From assembly GCA_016929055.1 (NCBI GenBank), contig JAFGJN010000052.1, positions 1-37,455 on the forward strand: DNA of 37,455 nt, read 5' to 3'. The position numbers and the translations under genes are program-made. Positions 24,154 through 32,009 of this stretch are shown one piece after another. The first letter of the stretch is position 1. Every line of letters begins with the position of its first letter. The notes beneath the pieces were generated by a model. It was not told the DNA's origin and ran no database searches. It saw only the letters and a program-made list of their open reading frames with translations. Origin of the DNA: Candidatus Zhuqueibacterota bacterium. Its GTDB lineage: Bacteria; Zhuqueibacterota; Zhuqueibacteria; Residuimicrobiales; Oceaniaggregativiventaceae.

Positions 24154-24618
24154 GTGAATTTAAAAAATGCTATACAAATGCGGCGCCGCGAACGGCAGGA
24201 AAGCGATCTGGATCTCACGCCGGTGATGAATATTTTTCTGATATTGATTCCCTTTCTGTTGCTCACTGCGGTTTTTGTCAAGATCGCCGTTCTGGAACTC
24301 TCGCTGCCCAATCTGGAACGCGCCGGTGCGGCCGTGCAACAGCAGGAGAAAAAAAGCGTGGTCCTGAATTTCCTTTTCATCAAGGAAACAGGTTTTGAAG
24401 TCAAAAGTCCGGAGCTCAAATTTGCCCCTATCGCAAAAACAGGATCGGACTATGACTGGGCTGCCCTCACCGCCCAACTTTCCCAGGCCAAAGCCAAGCA
24501 TCCCGATTCCGAGGATATCATCATCGCTCCAGCCAATTCAATCAAATACGAGACCATCATTTCAGTGATGGATCACTGCCGGGAATCCGGATTCAGCAAC
24601 ATTTCTATCTCCGGCTGA
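24154..24618 (+). CDS. ExbD/TolR-family protein with Asn in place of the channel Asp
   Basis: ExbD/TolR proteins pair with the ExbB pentamer and bind peptidoglycan or a transducer in the periplasm. The 154-residue product starts at GTG behind GAGG. Residues 18-22 match the DxxLTP lead of the family, followed by one membrane helix (about 24-45) and a periplasmic domain with SEDIIIAPANSIKYETIISVMD near the end, typical of ExbD. The residue at the position of the proton-carrying aspartate (D25 in Escherichia coli ExbD) is N26, in PVMNIFLILIPFLLL. The second ExbD, encoded next, keeps its Asp. The pair may work as a heterodimer with one active site. Confidence 0.9.
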   Translation: MNLKNAIQMRRRERQESDLDLTPVMNIFLILIPFLLLTAVFVKIAVLELSLPNLERAGAAVQQQEKKSVVLNFLFIKETGFEVKSPELKFAPIAKTGSDYDWAALTAQLSQAKAKHPDSEDIIIAPANSIKYETIISVMDHCRESGFSNISISG

Positions 24619-24665
24619 TCTCCGGCCGGCAGCTATGCTTTACTGTAAACACGCACGAGAAGATT

Positions 24666-25178
24666 ATGACTTTTTTAACCCGTTCCGAACTGCCGCGAAT
24701 TTCGGCCACACGAAGCAACCGAACCGGCTCGTTCAAGCTGCGCCTGACATCGATGATCGACATGTTTACAATTCTGCTGGTTTTTCTGCTCAAATCCTAT
24801 AGCGCTGAAGGCCAGATCATCACGATCACGGCGGATCTGCGCCTTCCCGAATCGACTTCACAAATCCAACCGCGTGTGACGTCGGTGGTAGCTGTTACAT
24901 CCGAATGGATTTTGCTCGACGGCAGACCGATCACCCGAATCGAACAGGTGATGCAAAAGAGCGACCTGTTGATTCAGCCGCTAGCCGACGAATTGCAGCG
25001 TTTGCGCGCCATCTCCGAGGGAATTGGCGAAATGTCCACCCGTATGGCCGGATTTCAGGGTACGCTGTCGATTCAGGCCGACCGCGAAATGACCTTTGAT
25101 CTGATCAAACGAATCATGCTGACATGCGGTAAGGTCGGTTATAACAATATGATGCTCACGGTGATGCAAGCTGAATAG
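24666..25178 (+). CDS. ExbD/TolR-family protein, second copy with Asp
   Basis: This 170-residue protein has a basic cytoplasmic start with KLRLTSMID, then a membrane helix (about residues 30-45, IDMFTILLVFLLKSY) that carries the expected channel aspartate at D32. A periplasmic domain with the ExbD-like end FDLIKRIMLTCGKVGYNNMM follows. It is only distantly similar to the first copy and has an extra segment between the two halves (about 85-130). The gene lies 47 bp after the first exbD and 51 bp before the FHA/AgmX gene. Two different ExbD proteins with one ExbB match the composition of the myxobacterial AglRQS motor. Confidence 0.9.
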   Translation: MTFLTRSELPRISATRSNRTGSFKLRLTSMIDMFTILLVFLLKSYSAEGQIITITADLRLPESTSQIQPRVTSVVAVTSEWILLDGRPITRIEQVMQKSDLLIQPLADELQRLRAISEGIGEMSTRMAGFQGTLSIQADREMTFDLIKRIMLTCGKVGYNNMMLTVMQAE

Positions 25179-25229
25179 AGGGCAATCTCTCCGTTTTTGC
25201 CCCCGAAACACCTAACCTTTTGAGAACGA

Positions 25230-26615
25230 ATGTCAAAGCGCCGAAAAAAAGCCGTGGTTTCCCTGAAAATCTCTCAGAATGGCAGAGAGATCGAACGCAC
25301 CCTGCGCGACCGGGAATCGCTGACCGCGGGTAAAAGCCCAAACAACGATATCGTCCTCTATGGCGATTCCTTTCCCCGCTCCATGCAGGTGTTGCGTTGC
25401 TCGAGCTCGGGTTGTACGCTGCAGTTCGACGCAAACATGCGTGGCCAGGTGAATTATCGGGATGCCCGGCTGGATCTGCAGACCCTGCTGGTACACGAGC
25501 TTTTACCCGCCAGAAGCGGCTATTATCAGCTGCCGATTCGTCACGGACGCAACGGACTGATTCATGTGGGCGATGCCACGGTTCAGTTTCACGTCAATGG
25601 ACGGGCGCAGGCCGCTCCTGCCGAACCCAGCTATTCCTGGACCAAAGCCACAGGCAAAGCCCTCACTCGGGACGTGTTGTTCAAATCCATTTTCGTTCTG
25701 TTTTTTGCTTTTGAGATTCTTTTTGCCCTCTTTTTGCGGGGTTACGAGTTGCCGCCGATCGAACCGCCGGAATTGGCTCAAGTACCCAAACGCTTCGCCC
25801 GATTCGTGGTGCAACAGCAGGCGGAAACCCCGGAATCGGCCATGGCACTGACGACCGGCGGCGCTGACGGCGCTCAAAAAGAGGAAAAAGAAGGCGACGA
25901 AGAAGGGGCGGAACAACAGAGACAGGGTCGCCCACGGCGGGGCGGCGCGGGAGGCGGATCGGCCGAACAATCGGTAGCCGAACAGGGATTGCTGGCGCTG
26001 ATCGGCGGCAGCGGCGAAGCGAGTCAAAGCGGTGGCGCCGCTGATTTTCTCATCGATCAGGGATTGGTGCAGGAACTCGACAATCTATTGGGACAAACGC
26101 CTTTGCGCAAAGGCAGCGGCTATGGCCGCGGAACGGGGTCCGGTGTTGGCGATGGTCAGGAAGAGGGCGACGGCATCGAGGATTTGATGGACATCGGATT
26201 GAGCGGAGGGATCGACGATCTTATCGGCGATGTGCAGGGTGTGGAATCGGTTCAACTGCAAAAAAGAGGCAACGTCAACATCCAGGCGCCCGGACGCATT
26301 CGCGGCTCCGAAAGCGCGAGGGGCTATCGTACCGCCGAATCGGTCATGTCGGTCATCAACAGCCAGCAGGGCCGTGTCATGTATACCTATAACAAATATC
26401 TGCGCACAGACCCCACTCTCGGCGGCAAAATCAGCCTCGACGTCACAATCCAAGCCGACGGCCGGGTTGCCAAAGTAGATGTCATCGATACGACCATCAG
26501 CAATCGCGATTTTATTCGCGAGTTGATCGCCATTCTGCGTCGGTTGAGATTCGACACCATTCCGGAAGGATCGTTGACCGTCAACGTGCCTTTTGTCTTC
26601 AATCGGGTCGAATAG
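25230..26615 (+). CDS. FHA-like / AgmX-PglI energy-transducer protein
   Basis: The 461-residue protein has three parts. Residues 10-125 form a cytoplasmic beta-rich domain that reads like an FHA domain (SLTAGKSPNNDIVLYGDSF), though the usual SxxH of the phosphothreonine site is absent. One membrane helix spans about 150-169. A long Gly/Glu/Gln-rich linker (about 200-345) leads to a C-terminal domain (365-461) with SVINSQQGRVMYTYNKYL, GGKISLDVTIQADGRVAKV and LRRLRFDTI. The last part matches the AgmX/PglI (TonB-like) C-terminal domain. The layout equals that of GltG-type proteins of Myxococcus, which couple the AglRQS motor to the outer parts. It is the last gene of the cluster and probably the moving arm of the machine. 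Confidence 0.85.
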   Translation: MSKRRKKAVVSLKISQNGREIERTLRDRESLTAGKSPNNDIVLYGDSFPRSMQVLRCSSSGCTLQFDANMRGQVNYRDARLDLQTLLVHELLPARSGYYQLPIRHGRNGLIHVGDATVQFHVNGRAQAAPAEPSYSWTKATGKALTRDVLFKSIFVLFFAFEILFALFLRGYELPPIEPPELAQVPKRFARFVVQQQAETPESAMALTTGGADGAQKEEKEGDEEGAEQQRQGRPRRGGAGGGSAEQSVAEQGLLALIGGSGEASQSGGAADFLIDQGLVQELDNLLGQTPLRKGSGYGRGTGSGVGDGQEEGDGIEDLMDIGLSGGIDDLIGDVQGVESVQLQKRGNVNIQAPGRIRGSESARGYRTAESVMSVINSQQGRVMYTYNKYLRTDPTLGGKISLDVTIQADGRVAKVDVIDTTISNRDFIRELIAILRRLRFDTIPEGSLTVNVPFVFNRVE

Positions 26616-26640
26616 AACTGCTTCAGATTCGAAAATCTGC
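26616..26640. other. Convergent gene junction with short hairpin
   Basis: Only 7 bp separate the stop codons of the convergent transducer and regulator genes. A 6-bp perfect inverted repeat, CAGATT and AATCTG with a CGAA loop (26624-26639), spans the regulator 3' end. There is no T-run on either side, so termination of the two facing transcripts is unclear. Confidence 0.35.
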
Positions 26641-28008
26641 TGCATTCATGTTCAACGTCTGCATTTTTTGCTGCAAAAACTGACGCTTCATCTGTAACAG
26701 CCGCGCCGCGGCGCTTACATTGCCCTTGCTCTCCTGCAGTGCCCGGCGGATCAAATCCCGCTCGTAATTCTCCATTGCTGCATTTTTCATTTCGGCGAAC
26801 GACCGTTCTCCCAGCCGATCAACCGGCATCGCCCCGGCAGCTTCCGCGTGGAGCTCGTCCGGCAACTGCGCCGCGCTGATGCACTCGTGCTCCGCCAAAA
26901 CCACCGCTTGCTCGATCAAATTCTGCAGCTGCCGAACGTTTCCCGGCCAACTAGAGCGCTGCAGCAAGAGTATCGCTGAAGCGTCAAAACGCCGGGGCGG
27001 CAGATTGTGGCGCTGGACGCAGCGCTGAAGAAAATGATGAGCCAATAACAGGATATCCCCTGGCCTCTCCCGCAGCGGCGGCAAGTGGATCTCCACCACT
27101 TTGATGCGATAATAGAGGTCCGAACGAAATCGGCCCTGATCGATCTCGGCGCACAAATCCTTGTTGGTGGCGCTGATCAACCGCACATCGGTGCGAATGA
27201 CTTGTTTGCCGCCCAGACGCGTGATCTGCTTGTCTTCCAGCACCCGCAGAATTTTGGCCTGAGTCTCGAGACTCATGTCGGCGATCTCGTCCAAAAATAG
27301 CGTACCGCCGTCGGCACGCTCAAACTTGCCCTGGCGCTGTGCCAACGCGCCGGTAAAACTGCCCTTCTCGTGGCCGAACAGCTCGCTTTCCACCAAATCT
27401 TTGGGAATAGCCGCGCAATTCATGGTGACAAACGGGCCCTTGTGCCGCGGGCTGGAACGATGAATCTGCCCGGCGGCCAGCTCTTTGCCGGTGCCGCTCT
27501 CTCCGGTGAGCAAAACCGTTACATCGGTCTGGCTGACTTTGTCGATCAAACTGCGAACCCGTTGAATCGCATCACTTTCTCCGATCAAATCCGCTTGCCG
27601 GGTTGCCTGCAATTGGCGCCGCAACTGCAGGTTTTCCCGCTGCAAATGCAGTTTTTCAAGGGCGTTCTCAACTGTCAGACGCAACTCATCGAGTTCATAG
27701 GGCTTGACGAGATAGTCAAAAGCCCCGGCCTTCATCGCCTCGACCGCGATGCGCTCTGTTCCGTGCGCCGTGATCATGATGAACACCGGTCCCCCCTCTC
27801 CGCCAACCGCGCGCAGCAGTTCGAGACCGTCCATCTCGGGCATGCGGATATCGCACAAAACCAGATCGGGTTTCCAGGATTCGATTTTAAACCGAGCTTC
27901 ATGGCCGTTTTCCGCTTCCGCCAGATGATAGGAATCGTCTCCGAGCGCACGCCGCATGCCGTAACGCGCCATCGGTTCATCGTCGACCAACAGGATCCTG
28001 TCCTTCAT
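26623..28008 (-). CDS. NtrC-family sigma54 response regulator
   Basis: The 461-residue protein has a receiver domain (residues 1-115) with acidic residues D9-D10 and the phospho-acceptor D53. A sigma54-interacting AAA+ domain (about 140-370) carries Walker A GESGTGKE, the sigma54 loop EKGSFTGA (a common variant of GAFTGA) and FLDEIADMS. A C-terminal Fis-type helix-turn-helix (about 415-455, GNVSAAARLLQMKRQFLQQKM) ends it. It should activate sigma54 promoters when phosphorylated by the kinase encoded upstream, whose stop codon it overlaps by 4 bp. The target genes are unknown. The closest neighbours are the kinase, the trypsin-fold protein and the convergent trans-envelope cluster. Confidence 0.96.
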   Translation of the reverse strand: MKDRILLVDDEPMARYGMRRALGDDSYHLAEAENGHEARFKIESWKPDLVLCDIRMPEMDGLELLRAVGGEGGPVFIMITAHGTERIAVEAMKAGAFDYLVKPYELDELRLTVENALEKLHLQRENLQLRRQLQATRQADLIGESDAIQRVRSLIDKVSQTDVTVLLTGESGTGKELAAGQIHRSSPRHKGPFVTMNCAAIPKDLVESELFGHEKGSFTGALAQRQGKFERADGGTLFLDEIADMSLETQAKILRVLEDKQITRLGGKQVIRTDVRLISATNKDLCAEIDQGRFRSDLYYRIKVVEIHLPPLRERPGDILLLAHHFLQRCVQRHNLPPRRFDASAILLLQRSSWPGNVRQLQNLIEQAVVLAEHECISAAQLPDELHAEAAGAMPVDRLGERSFAEMKNAAMENYERDLIRRALQESKGNVSAAARLLQMKRQFLQQKMQTLNMNAADFRI

Positions 28009-30128
28009 TCCGATTCCCTCGCTTTCCTTTTGGCTTCCGCGCCTCTGAGCGTAACACGGAATTCGCTTCCCTGCCCAACCTGGCTCTCGAGTTCCAACCT
28101 GCCACCGAGATCACGGACATTGCGCCGGACAATGGTCAAACCCAGTCCCGTGCCGACAGCTTTGGTGGTGAAAAACGGCGAGAAAATCTTTCCCTGCGTC
28201 TCGGCATCGATGCCCGGGCCGTTGTCTGCGATTCGAATTTCCACCCAGGATTCACCGCCCGCCGCACCATCGCTTTTACTCGACGTCAAAATCACCCGCA
28301 CCCGACCGCCCATCGGCATCGCCTGCAAAGCGTTGTGAAGCAAATTAAAAATGATTTCCCGTACCGATTGTTTGGGGGCCAGGACCCGACAGGCGCATGT
28401 CGGTGGTTCGAAATCGATGCGTACCCGGTTTTGTTCAGCCTGATGCCGCAACAGGGCGATCACATCCTCGACAACCTCCCCGACGTCCAACCGCTCTCGA
28501 TTGGCCTGAGTAGGTCGGGCAAAACTCAACAACTTTTCCAGCACGGCATTCAATCGGTTGATTTCAGAGATCACACGATTCAAGTCCTGCTTGTCCCGCC
28601 CAACAGCGTTTTCGCTCAACACCTGGATCAAAACTTTGATCGATGAAAGGGGGTTTTTTATCTCGTGGGCAATGGTGGTCGCCAATTGTCCCATATTTCG
28701 CAGGTTTTCCGACTGATAGATGTGCGATTCCAGCTCCAGGCGTTCCTGCAACAGCCGGGCATATTGAAAAGCCAGAGCCACCTGGTTGGCAAAGGTCTGC
28801 AACACATCCATCTCTTCATCGGTATAGTCATTGCCGTTCTGCCTTTCGCTCAAACAGATCAATCCGGTCAACAGGTTCTCAAAAGCGATCGGCACAGCCA
28901 AAGCCATTTTGTTTTTTTGTAAAGCCCAGATTACCCGGTGGTCGCGCATCTGGCGGCGCAGACTGAAATGGCGCGTCTCTTGCAGCGCCTGCACCAGTAA
29001 AGTCACATGCGGCAAAACCCGCGTCCCCGATTCATGCAGGATAACGGGTTTCCCGTCATCGAAACGAAAAACAAGAATAGCGCAACTCTTTGCTTTGAAA
29101 ACGGTTACCAGCGTTTCGCTCAGGGTGTTCATCAACTGGTCCAGATCGAAAATTCGACTGATGCTGTCCGAGAGCTCGCGCAACACCTGCTGGTAATAGT
29201 AACGCTCCTTGAAAAACCATTTGTCCAGACGGTCCTGAACGCGAGCACGGAAGGGCTGAAAAGCGAAAACCAACGCCACCAGCAGCAAGCCCTCAATAAC
29301 AGCCGAATTGACCTCGGGAAACCGTCCCAGGTAATCGCCCAGCCGCCGAATTCCGAGCAAATAGATCGCCATGACCAAACCATAGATGATGGAATAAACC
29401 AAACTGGGCTTGATCACCAGGCGATAAAAGTTGTACCGATAGATATAATAAGCGAGCACCGCCATGGGATAGGCGGGGGAGAGGAGGAGAATCAATGCCA
29501 GTGTTTCGCCGATATAATGGACCCGATAGAGAGGGACAACAAAAATCAGCAGCGAACCAACGGCGATGCCGGCCAGAATTTGGCCGAGATCACGGTAAAA
29601 ATGGCGGTCAGAAGGATCCGACAGCAGGGGGATAAAACGCCTGGATATCCAAAGCGAACCGGCAATAGCGGTCAAAGCCCAAAGGATAAAAACCCGGGCG
29701 ACCACAAGCTCCGGAGCCGGCAGAGGTCGCCAAAGGAATGCCGAGAGGACAAAAAGAAAGGCCGGTACATAGAGCAAGACGATCGACAACTGCCGGCGGG
29801 AATTCAGAGTCTCTTCCTGTGACGATTCGGTGCGAAAACGAATGGCCAGATGGACATGCAGAAGGGCCGACGGCATCACCACCAGCCCCAGATAGGCGAT
29901 CAGTTTAAAGACGGCGGCCGTCAGCGCGGCAACGGAACCGAAAAACAACCAAAACAAAAGCGACAAAAAATTCCCTGCGTTCCACAGGGCACAGGAAAAG
30001 AGCACCACGCCAAAGGCAAAATCATCGTAGCGTTTCGGCGCTTTTTTCAGCGACAAACCGAGCAGAATGAGGGTCAAGGCGGTGCCGAAACCAAAGCCGA
30101 GGATGGGCAAAAGAGTAAAAAATGACAT
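28005..30128 (-). CDS. Multi-span membrane histidine kinase with GAF domain
   Basis: The 707-residue kinase has about eight to nine membrane helices in its first 310 residues, a GAF domain (about 330-470), a dimerisation domain with H488 in IAHEIKNPLSSIKV, and an ATPase domain with N-box NLLHNALQ, IADNGPGID and GTGLGLTIV. It partners with the NtrC-type regulator encoded by the overlapping downstream gene. The architecture resembles PrsK-type kinases; the input signal is unknown. The gene starts 14 bp after the trypsin-fold gene, so all three form one operon. Its ATG at 30128 begins just at the first membrane helix. Confidence 0.95.
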   Translation of the reverse strand: MSFFTLLPILGFGFGTALTLILLGLSLKKAPKRYDDFAFGVVLFSCALWNAGNFLSLLFWLFFGSVAALTAAVFKLIAYLGLVVMPSALLHVHLAIRFRTESSQEETLNSRRQLSIVLLYVPAFLFVLSAFLWRPLPAPELVVARVFILWALTAIAGSLWISRRFIPLLSDPSDRHFYRDLGQILAGIAVGSLLIFVVPLYRVHYIGETLALILLLSPAYPMAVLAYYIYRYNFYRLVIKPSLVYSIIYGLVMAIYLLGIRRLGDYLGRFPEVNSAVIEGLLLVALVFAFQPFRARVQDRLDKWFFKERYYYQQVLRELSDSISRIFDLDQLMNTLSETLVTVFKAKSCAILVFRFDDGKPVILHESGTRVLPHVTLLVQALQETRHFSLRRQMRDHRVIWALQKNKMALAVPIAFENLLTGLICLSERQNGNDYTDEEMDVLQTFANQVALAFQYARLLQERLELESHIYQSENLRNMGQLATTIAHEIKNPLSSIKVLIQVLSENAVGRDKQDLNRVISEINRLNAVLEKLLSFARPTQANRERLDVGEVVEDVIALLRHQAEQNRVRIDFEPPTCACRVLAPKQSVREIIFNLLHNALQAMPMGGRVRVILTSSKSDGAAGGESWVEIRIADNGPGIDAETQGKIFSPFFTTKAVGTGLGLTIVRRNVRDLGGRLELESQVGQGSEFRVTLRGAEAKRKARESE

Positions 30129-30142
30129 GGAATGCCAAAGCC

Positions 30143-31153
30143 TCAGGCAAATTTGATCTTGAGCAGGTCCATCACCGTGCGGATCGGACTGAGCACGGTC
30201 ACTTCATCCGATCCGGCAAACAACAAACCGACAGCGCGGTTGTCATTGTCGACGATCAGAGATCCGGAATCGCCCGGCTGCGACATATCGGTGGCCAGAA
30301 TCTGATTATCGAAAACCGCGCTGCGATTGCCTCCATAACCGACCTCGAGCGTGGTGTTGATGACGGTGATTCTGCCGGTTGTGAACTCGGTGGTGCGGCC
30401 GCATTTTTTCACGGCCGTGCCGATCGAGACGTCGGCAACGCCGGCAACACTCCCCACTTTATAGATCTCTTCGGCGAGCAGGTCACTCTCCACGGGCCGG
30501 CCGATTGCCGCATCGACCAGGTTTTTGAGCTCTTCCGGATGGGTACCGAAACGGGAGCGCGAACCGATTGCTTTGGTCAGAGCATTGAGAAAGCCGACGA
30601 TGACAACCGAAATCGGGCATTTGCTGTTCTGCTCTTCGGCGCCCTTGTAGCGGATCGGTTCAAACCGGTGCAAATGGGCGATGACATCCGTCGGAACCCG
30701 TCCGCCGTCAAGCGGCCCCGGCTGCACAATCGCATCGCCGATCTGCGCATCGTTGCTGTTGGCCAGCACGTGGTTGTTGGAGAGAATCAGCAGCTCATCG
30801 GTCTTTGCGTCGCGCACAACCGCACCGAGAGTACCGGCCGTAATGGCATAATGGCCGACACTGATACCGCCAACTGCCGGACGCCACCGGTCGGTCGTCG
30901 CTGGACGGGCAACCACCTTGCCGACCCGCATAACATCGGTCGTCAATCCGTCGATGCTCTGCGGCACAACATCCCGCCTGGCCAGCATCTGCAGCGGCAC
31001 CTTGTCGCTAACCAGAACCATCAGAGCCATTTCGTCGGTAATCTTGCCGGCGCTCTCTTTGAAACCCACGCCGACCCCTACCACATTGGCTTTGCGGCGC
31101 AGCTGTTTTTCCATCCGTTGCCGAAGGGCTTGCATCTGTTGCAGGTCGGCCAT
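30143..31153 (-). CDS. Trypsin-fold serine protease-like protein, cytoplasmic
   Basis: The 336-residue protein has a chymotrypsin-like triad: H128 in LSNNHVLAN, D214 in LVDAAIG, and S296 in QPGDSGSLIV. It lacks a signal peptide or membrane helix, so it probably acts in the cytoplasm, unlike DegP or Nal-unrelated secreted proteases. Residues 1-60 include a helical start and a VVGVGVGFK strand pattern found in Nal1-like and related bacterial trypsin-fold proteins. The ATG at 31153 follows a strong AAAGGAG and a promoter candidate. It heads the operon with the histidine kinase and regulator, which suggests a link to their signalling. Its substrate cannot be deduced. Confidence 0.82.
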   Translation of the reverse strand: MADLQQMQALRQRMEKQLRRKANVVGVGVGFKESAGKITDEMALMVLVSDKVPLQMLARRDVVPQSIDGLTTDVMRVGKVVARPATTDRWRPAVGGISVGHYAITAGTLGAVVRDAKTDELLILSNNHVLANSNDAQIGDAIVQPGPLDGGRVPTDVIAHLHRFEPIRYKGAEEQNSKCPISVVIVGFLNALTKAIGSRSRFGTHPEELKNLVDAAIGRPVESDLLAEEIYKVGSVAGVADVSIGTAVKKCGRTTEFTTGRITVINTTLEVGYGGNRSAVFDNQILATDMSQPGDSGSLIVDNDNRAVGLLFAGSDEVTVLSPIRTVMDLLKIKFA

Positions 31154-31263
31154 AGCAGTTCTCCTTTGCTTATATTTCGCTGCGAAACAGCGGTTCAAAA
31201 ACCGGCAGAGATGGTCAAAATGGCTTGCTCTCGCGCCGATCAGCCGCCGTTGATACTTGTTTA

Positions 31264-31291
31264 AATATAGCCATTCCTCGAGCATAATCAA
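31264..31291 (-). promoter_or_regulatory. Candidate promoter of the protease-kinase-regulator operon
   Basis: On the minus strand -35 TTGATT (31286-31291) and -10 TATATT (31264-31269) are 16 bp apart. The start site would lie near 31257, leaving about 104 nt to the protease ATG. The rest of the 273-bp divergent gap (31154-31426) shows only a weak plus-strand promoter match. Confidence 0.45.
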
Positions 31292-31426
31292 GCAAATTTC
31301 TGCGAAAATTTCAGTTTGCACTCAAGCGGAGATCGACTTCTCGTTTGCTTTTCAAAACGGTTTTCATTACTTTACTCTTGTCAAAAAAAACGCCGTAATA
31401 CCCCTGTTTTCCGAGAGGTCGGAAAG

Positions 31427-31957
31427 ATGAAACGCACCCGATTGTTTACCCGCCTGGTGATTCTCATAACCCTTACTCTGGTATTCGAAATGATCGGTCT
31501 ACCACAGCCGGTCACGGGTCCGCTGGTCAATCTCATGCTGATCCTCACAGCCTTGCTGCTCAACACCGGCGCCGGCATCATTCTGGGCACTGTCACGCCG
31601 CTGGTGGCTCTATTGCGGGGGCAATTGCCACCGATTCTGGCGCCGATGGCGCCGTTTATCATTCTGGCGAATGCCGCCTATATTTTTGCCTTTATGCACC
31701 TCTCGGCTTCCAGTCGCCGCCGGCACCATCGGCCTGGCCCCCGAACGTGGCTCGCCTTGATCGCCGGGGCCGGAATCAAGACCGCTCTGCTCTACGGTGC
31801 CGCCCGGCTGATTCTGCCCTTTCTGATCGGCCGCGATCTACCCGAAGCGGCGATTGCAGCCATGTCTTTGCCACAGCTTTTCACCGCTCTGGTGGGAGGC
31901 GGCGCCGCACTCGCCATCTATCCGACACTCGACCGTATCCTCAACAACGAACCCTGA
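31427..31957 (+). CDS. ECF transporter S-component-like membrane protein
   Basis: The 176-residue protein has five to six predicted membrane helices. It includes the segment EMIGLPQPVTGPLVNLML, followed by a second helix pair and PPILAPMAPFIILANAAY. These patterns resemble small ECF-type substrate-binding S components, which bind a vitamin or metal and dock on a shared EcfAA'T unit. No EcfA or EcfT gene lies in the window, so it would need a module encoded elsewhere. The ATG at 31427 has GAGAGG and GGAAAG upstream. The substrate is unknown. The next gene is uvrA, 52 bp downstream, without evident functional relation. Confidence 0.6.
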   Translation: MKRTRLFTRLVILITLTLVFEMIGLPQPVTGPLVNLMLILTALLLNTGAGIILGTVTPLVALLRGQLPPILAPMAPFIILANAAYIFAFMHLSASSRRRHHRPGPRTWLALIAGAGIKTALLYGAARLILPFLIGRDLPEAAIAAMSLPQLFTALVGGGAALAIYPTLDRILNNEP

Positions 31958-32009
31958 AAAACGGATCGAGCGTCGCACCGTTCAGAAAAACGAGAATCCC
32001 GCCAACCCC

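Noticed and set aside
27340-27370. GSFTGA instead of GAFTGA in the sigma54 activator
   Set aside because: Ser at this position is a common natural variant in active NtrC-family proteins.
30122-31264. Plus-strand frame of 380 codons opposite the trypsin-fold gene
   Set aside because: The minus strand carries the intact His-Asp-Ser triad and a strong ribosome binding site; the plus frame has no family features.
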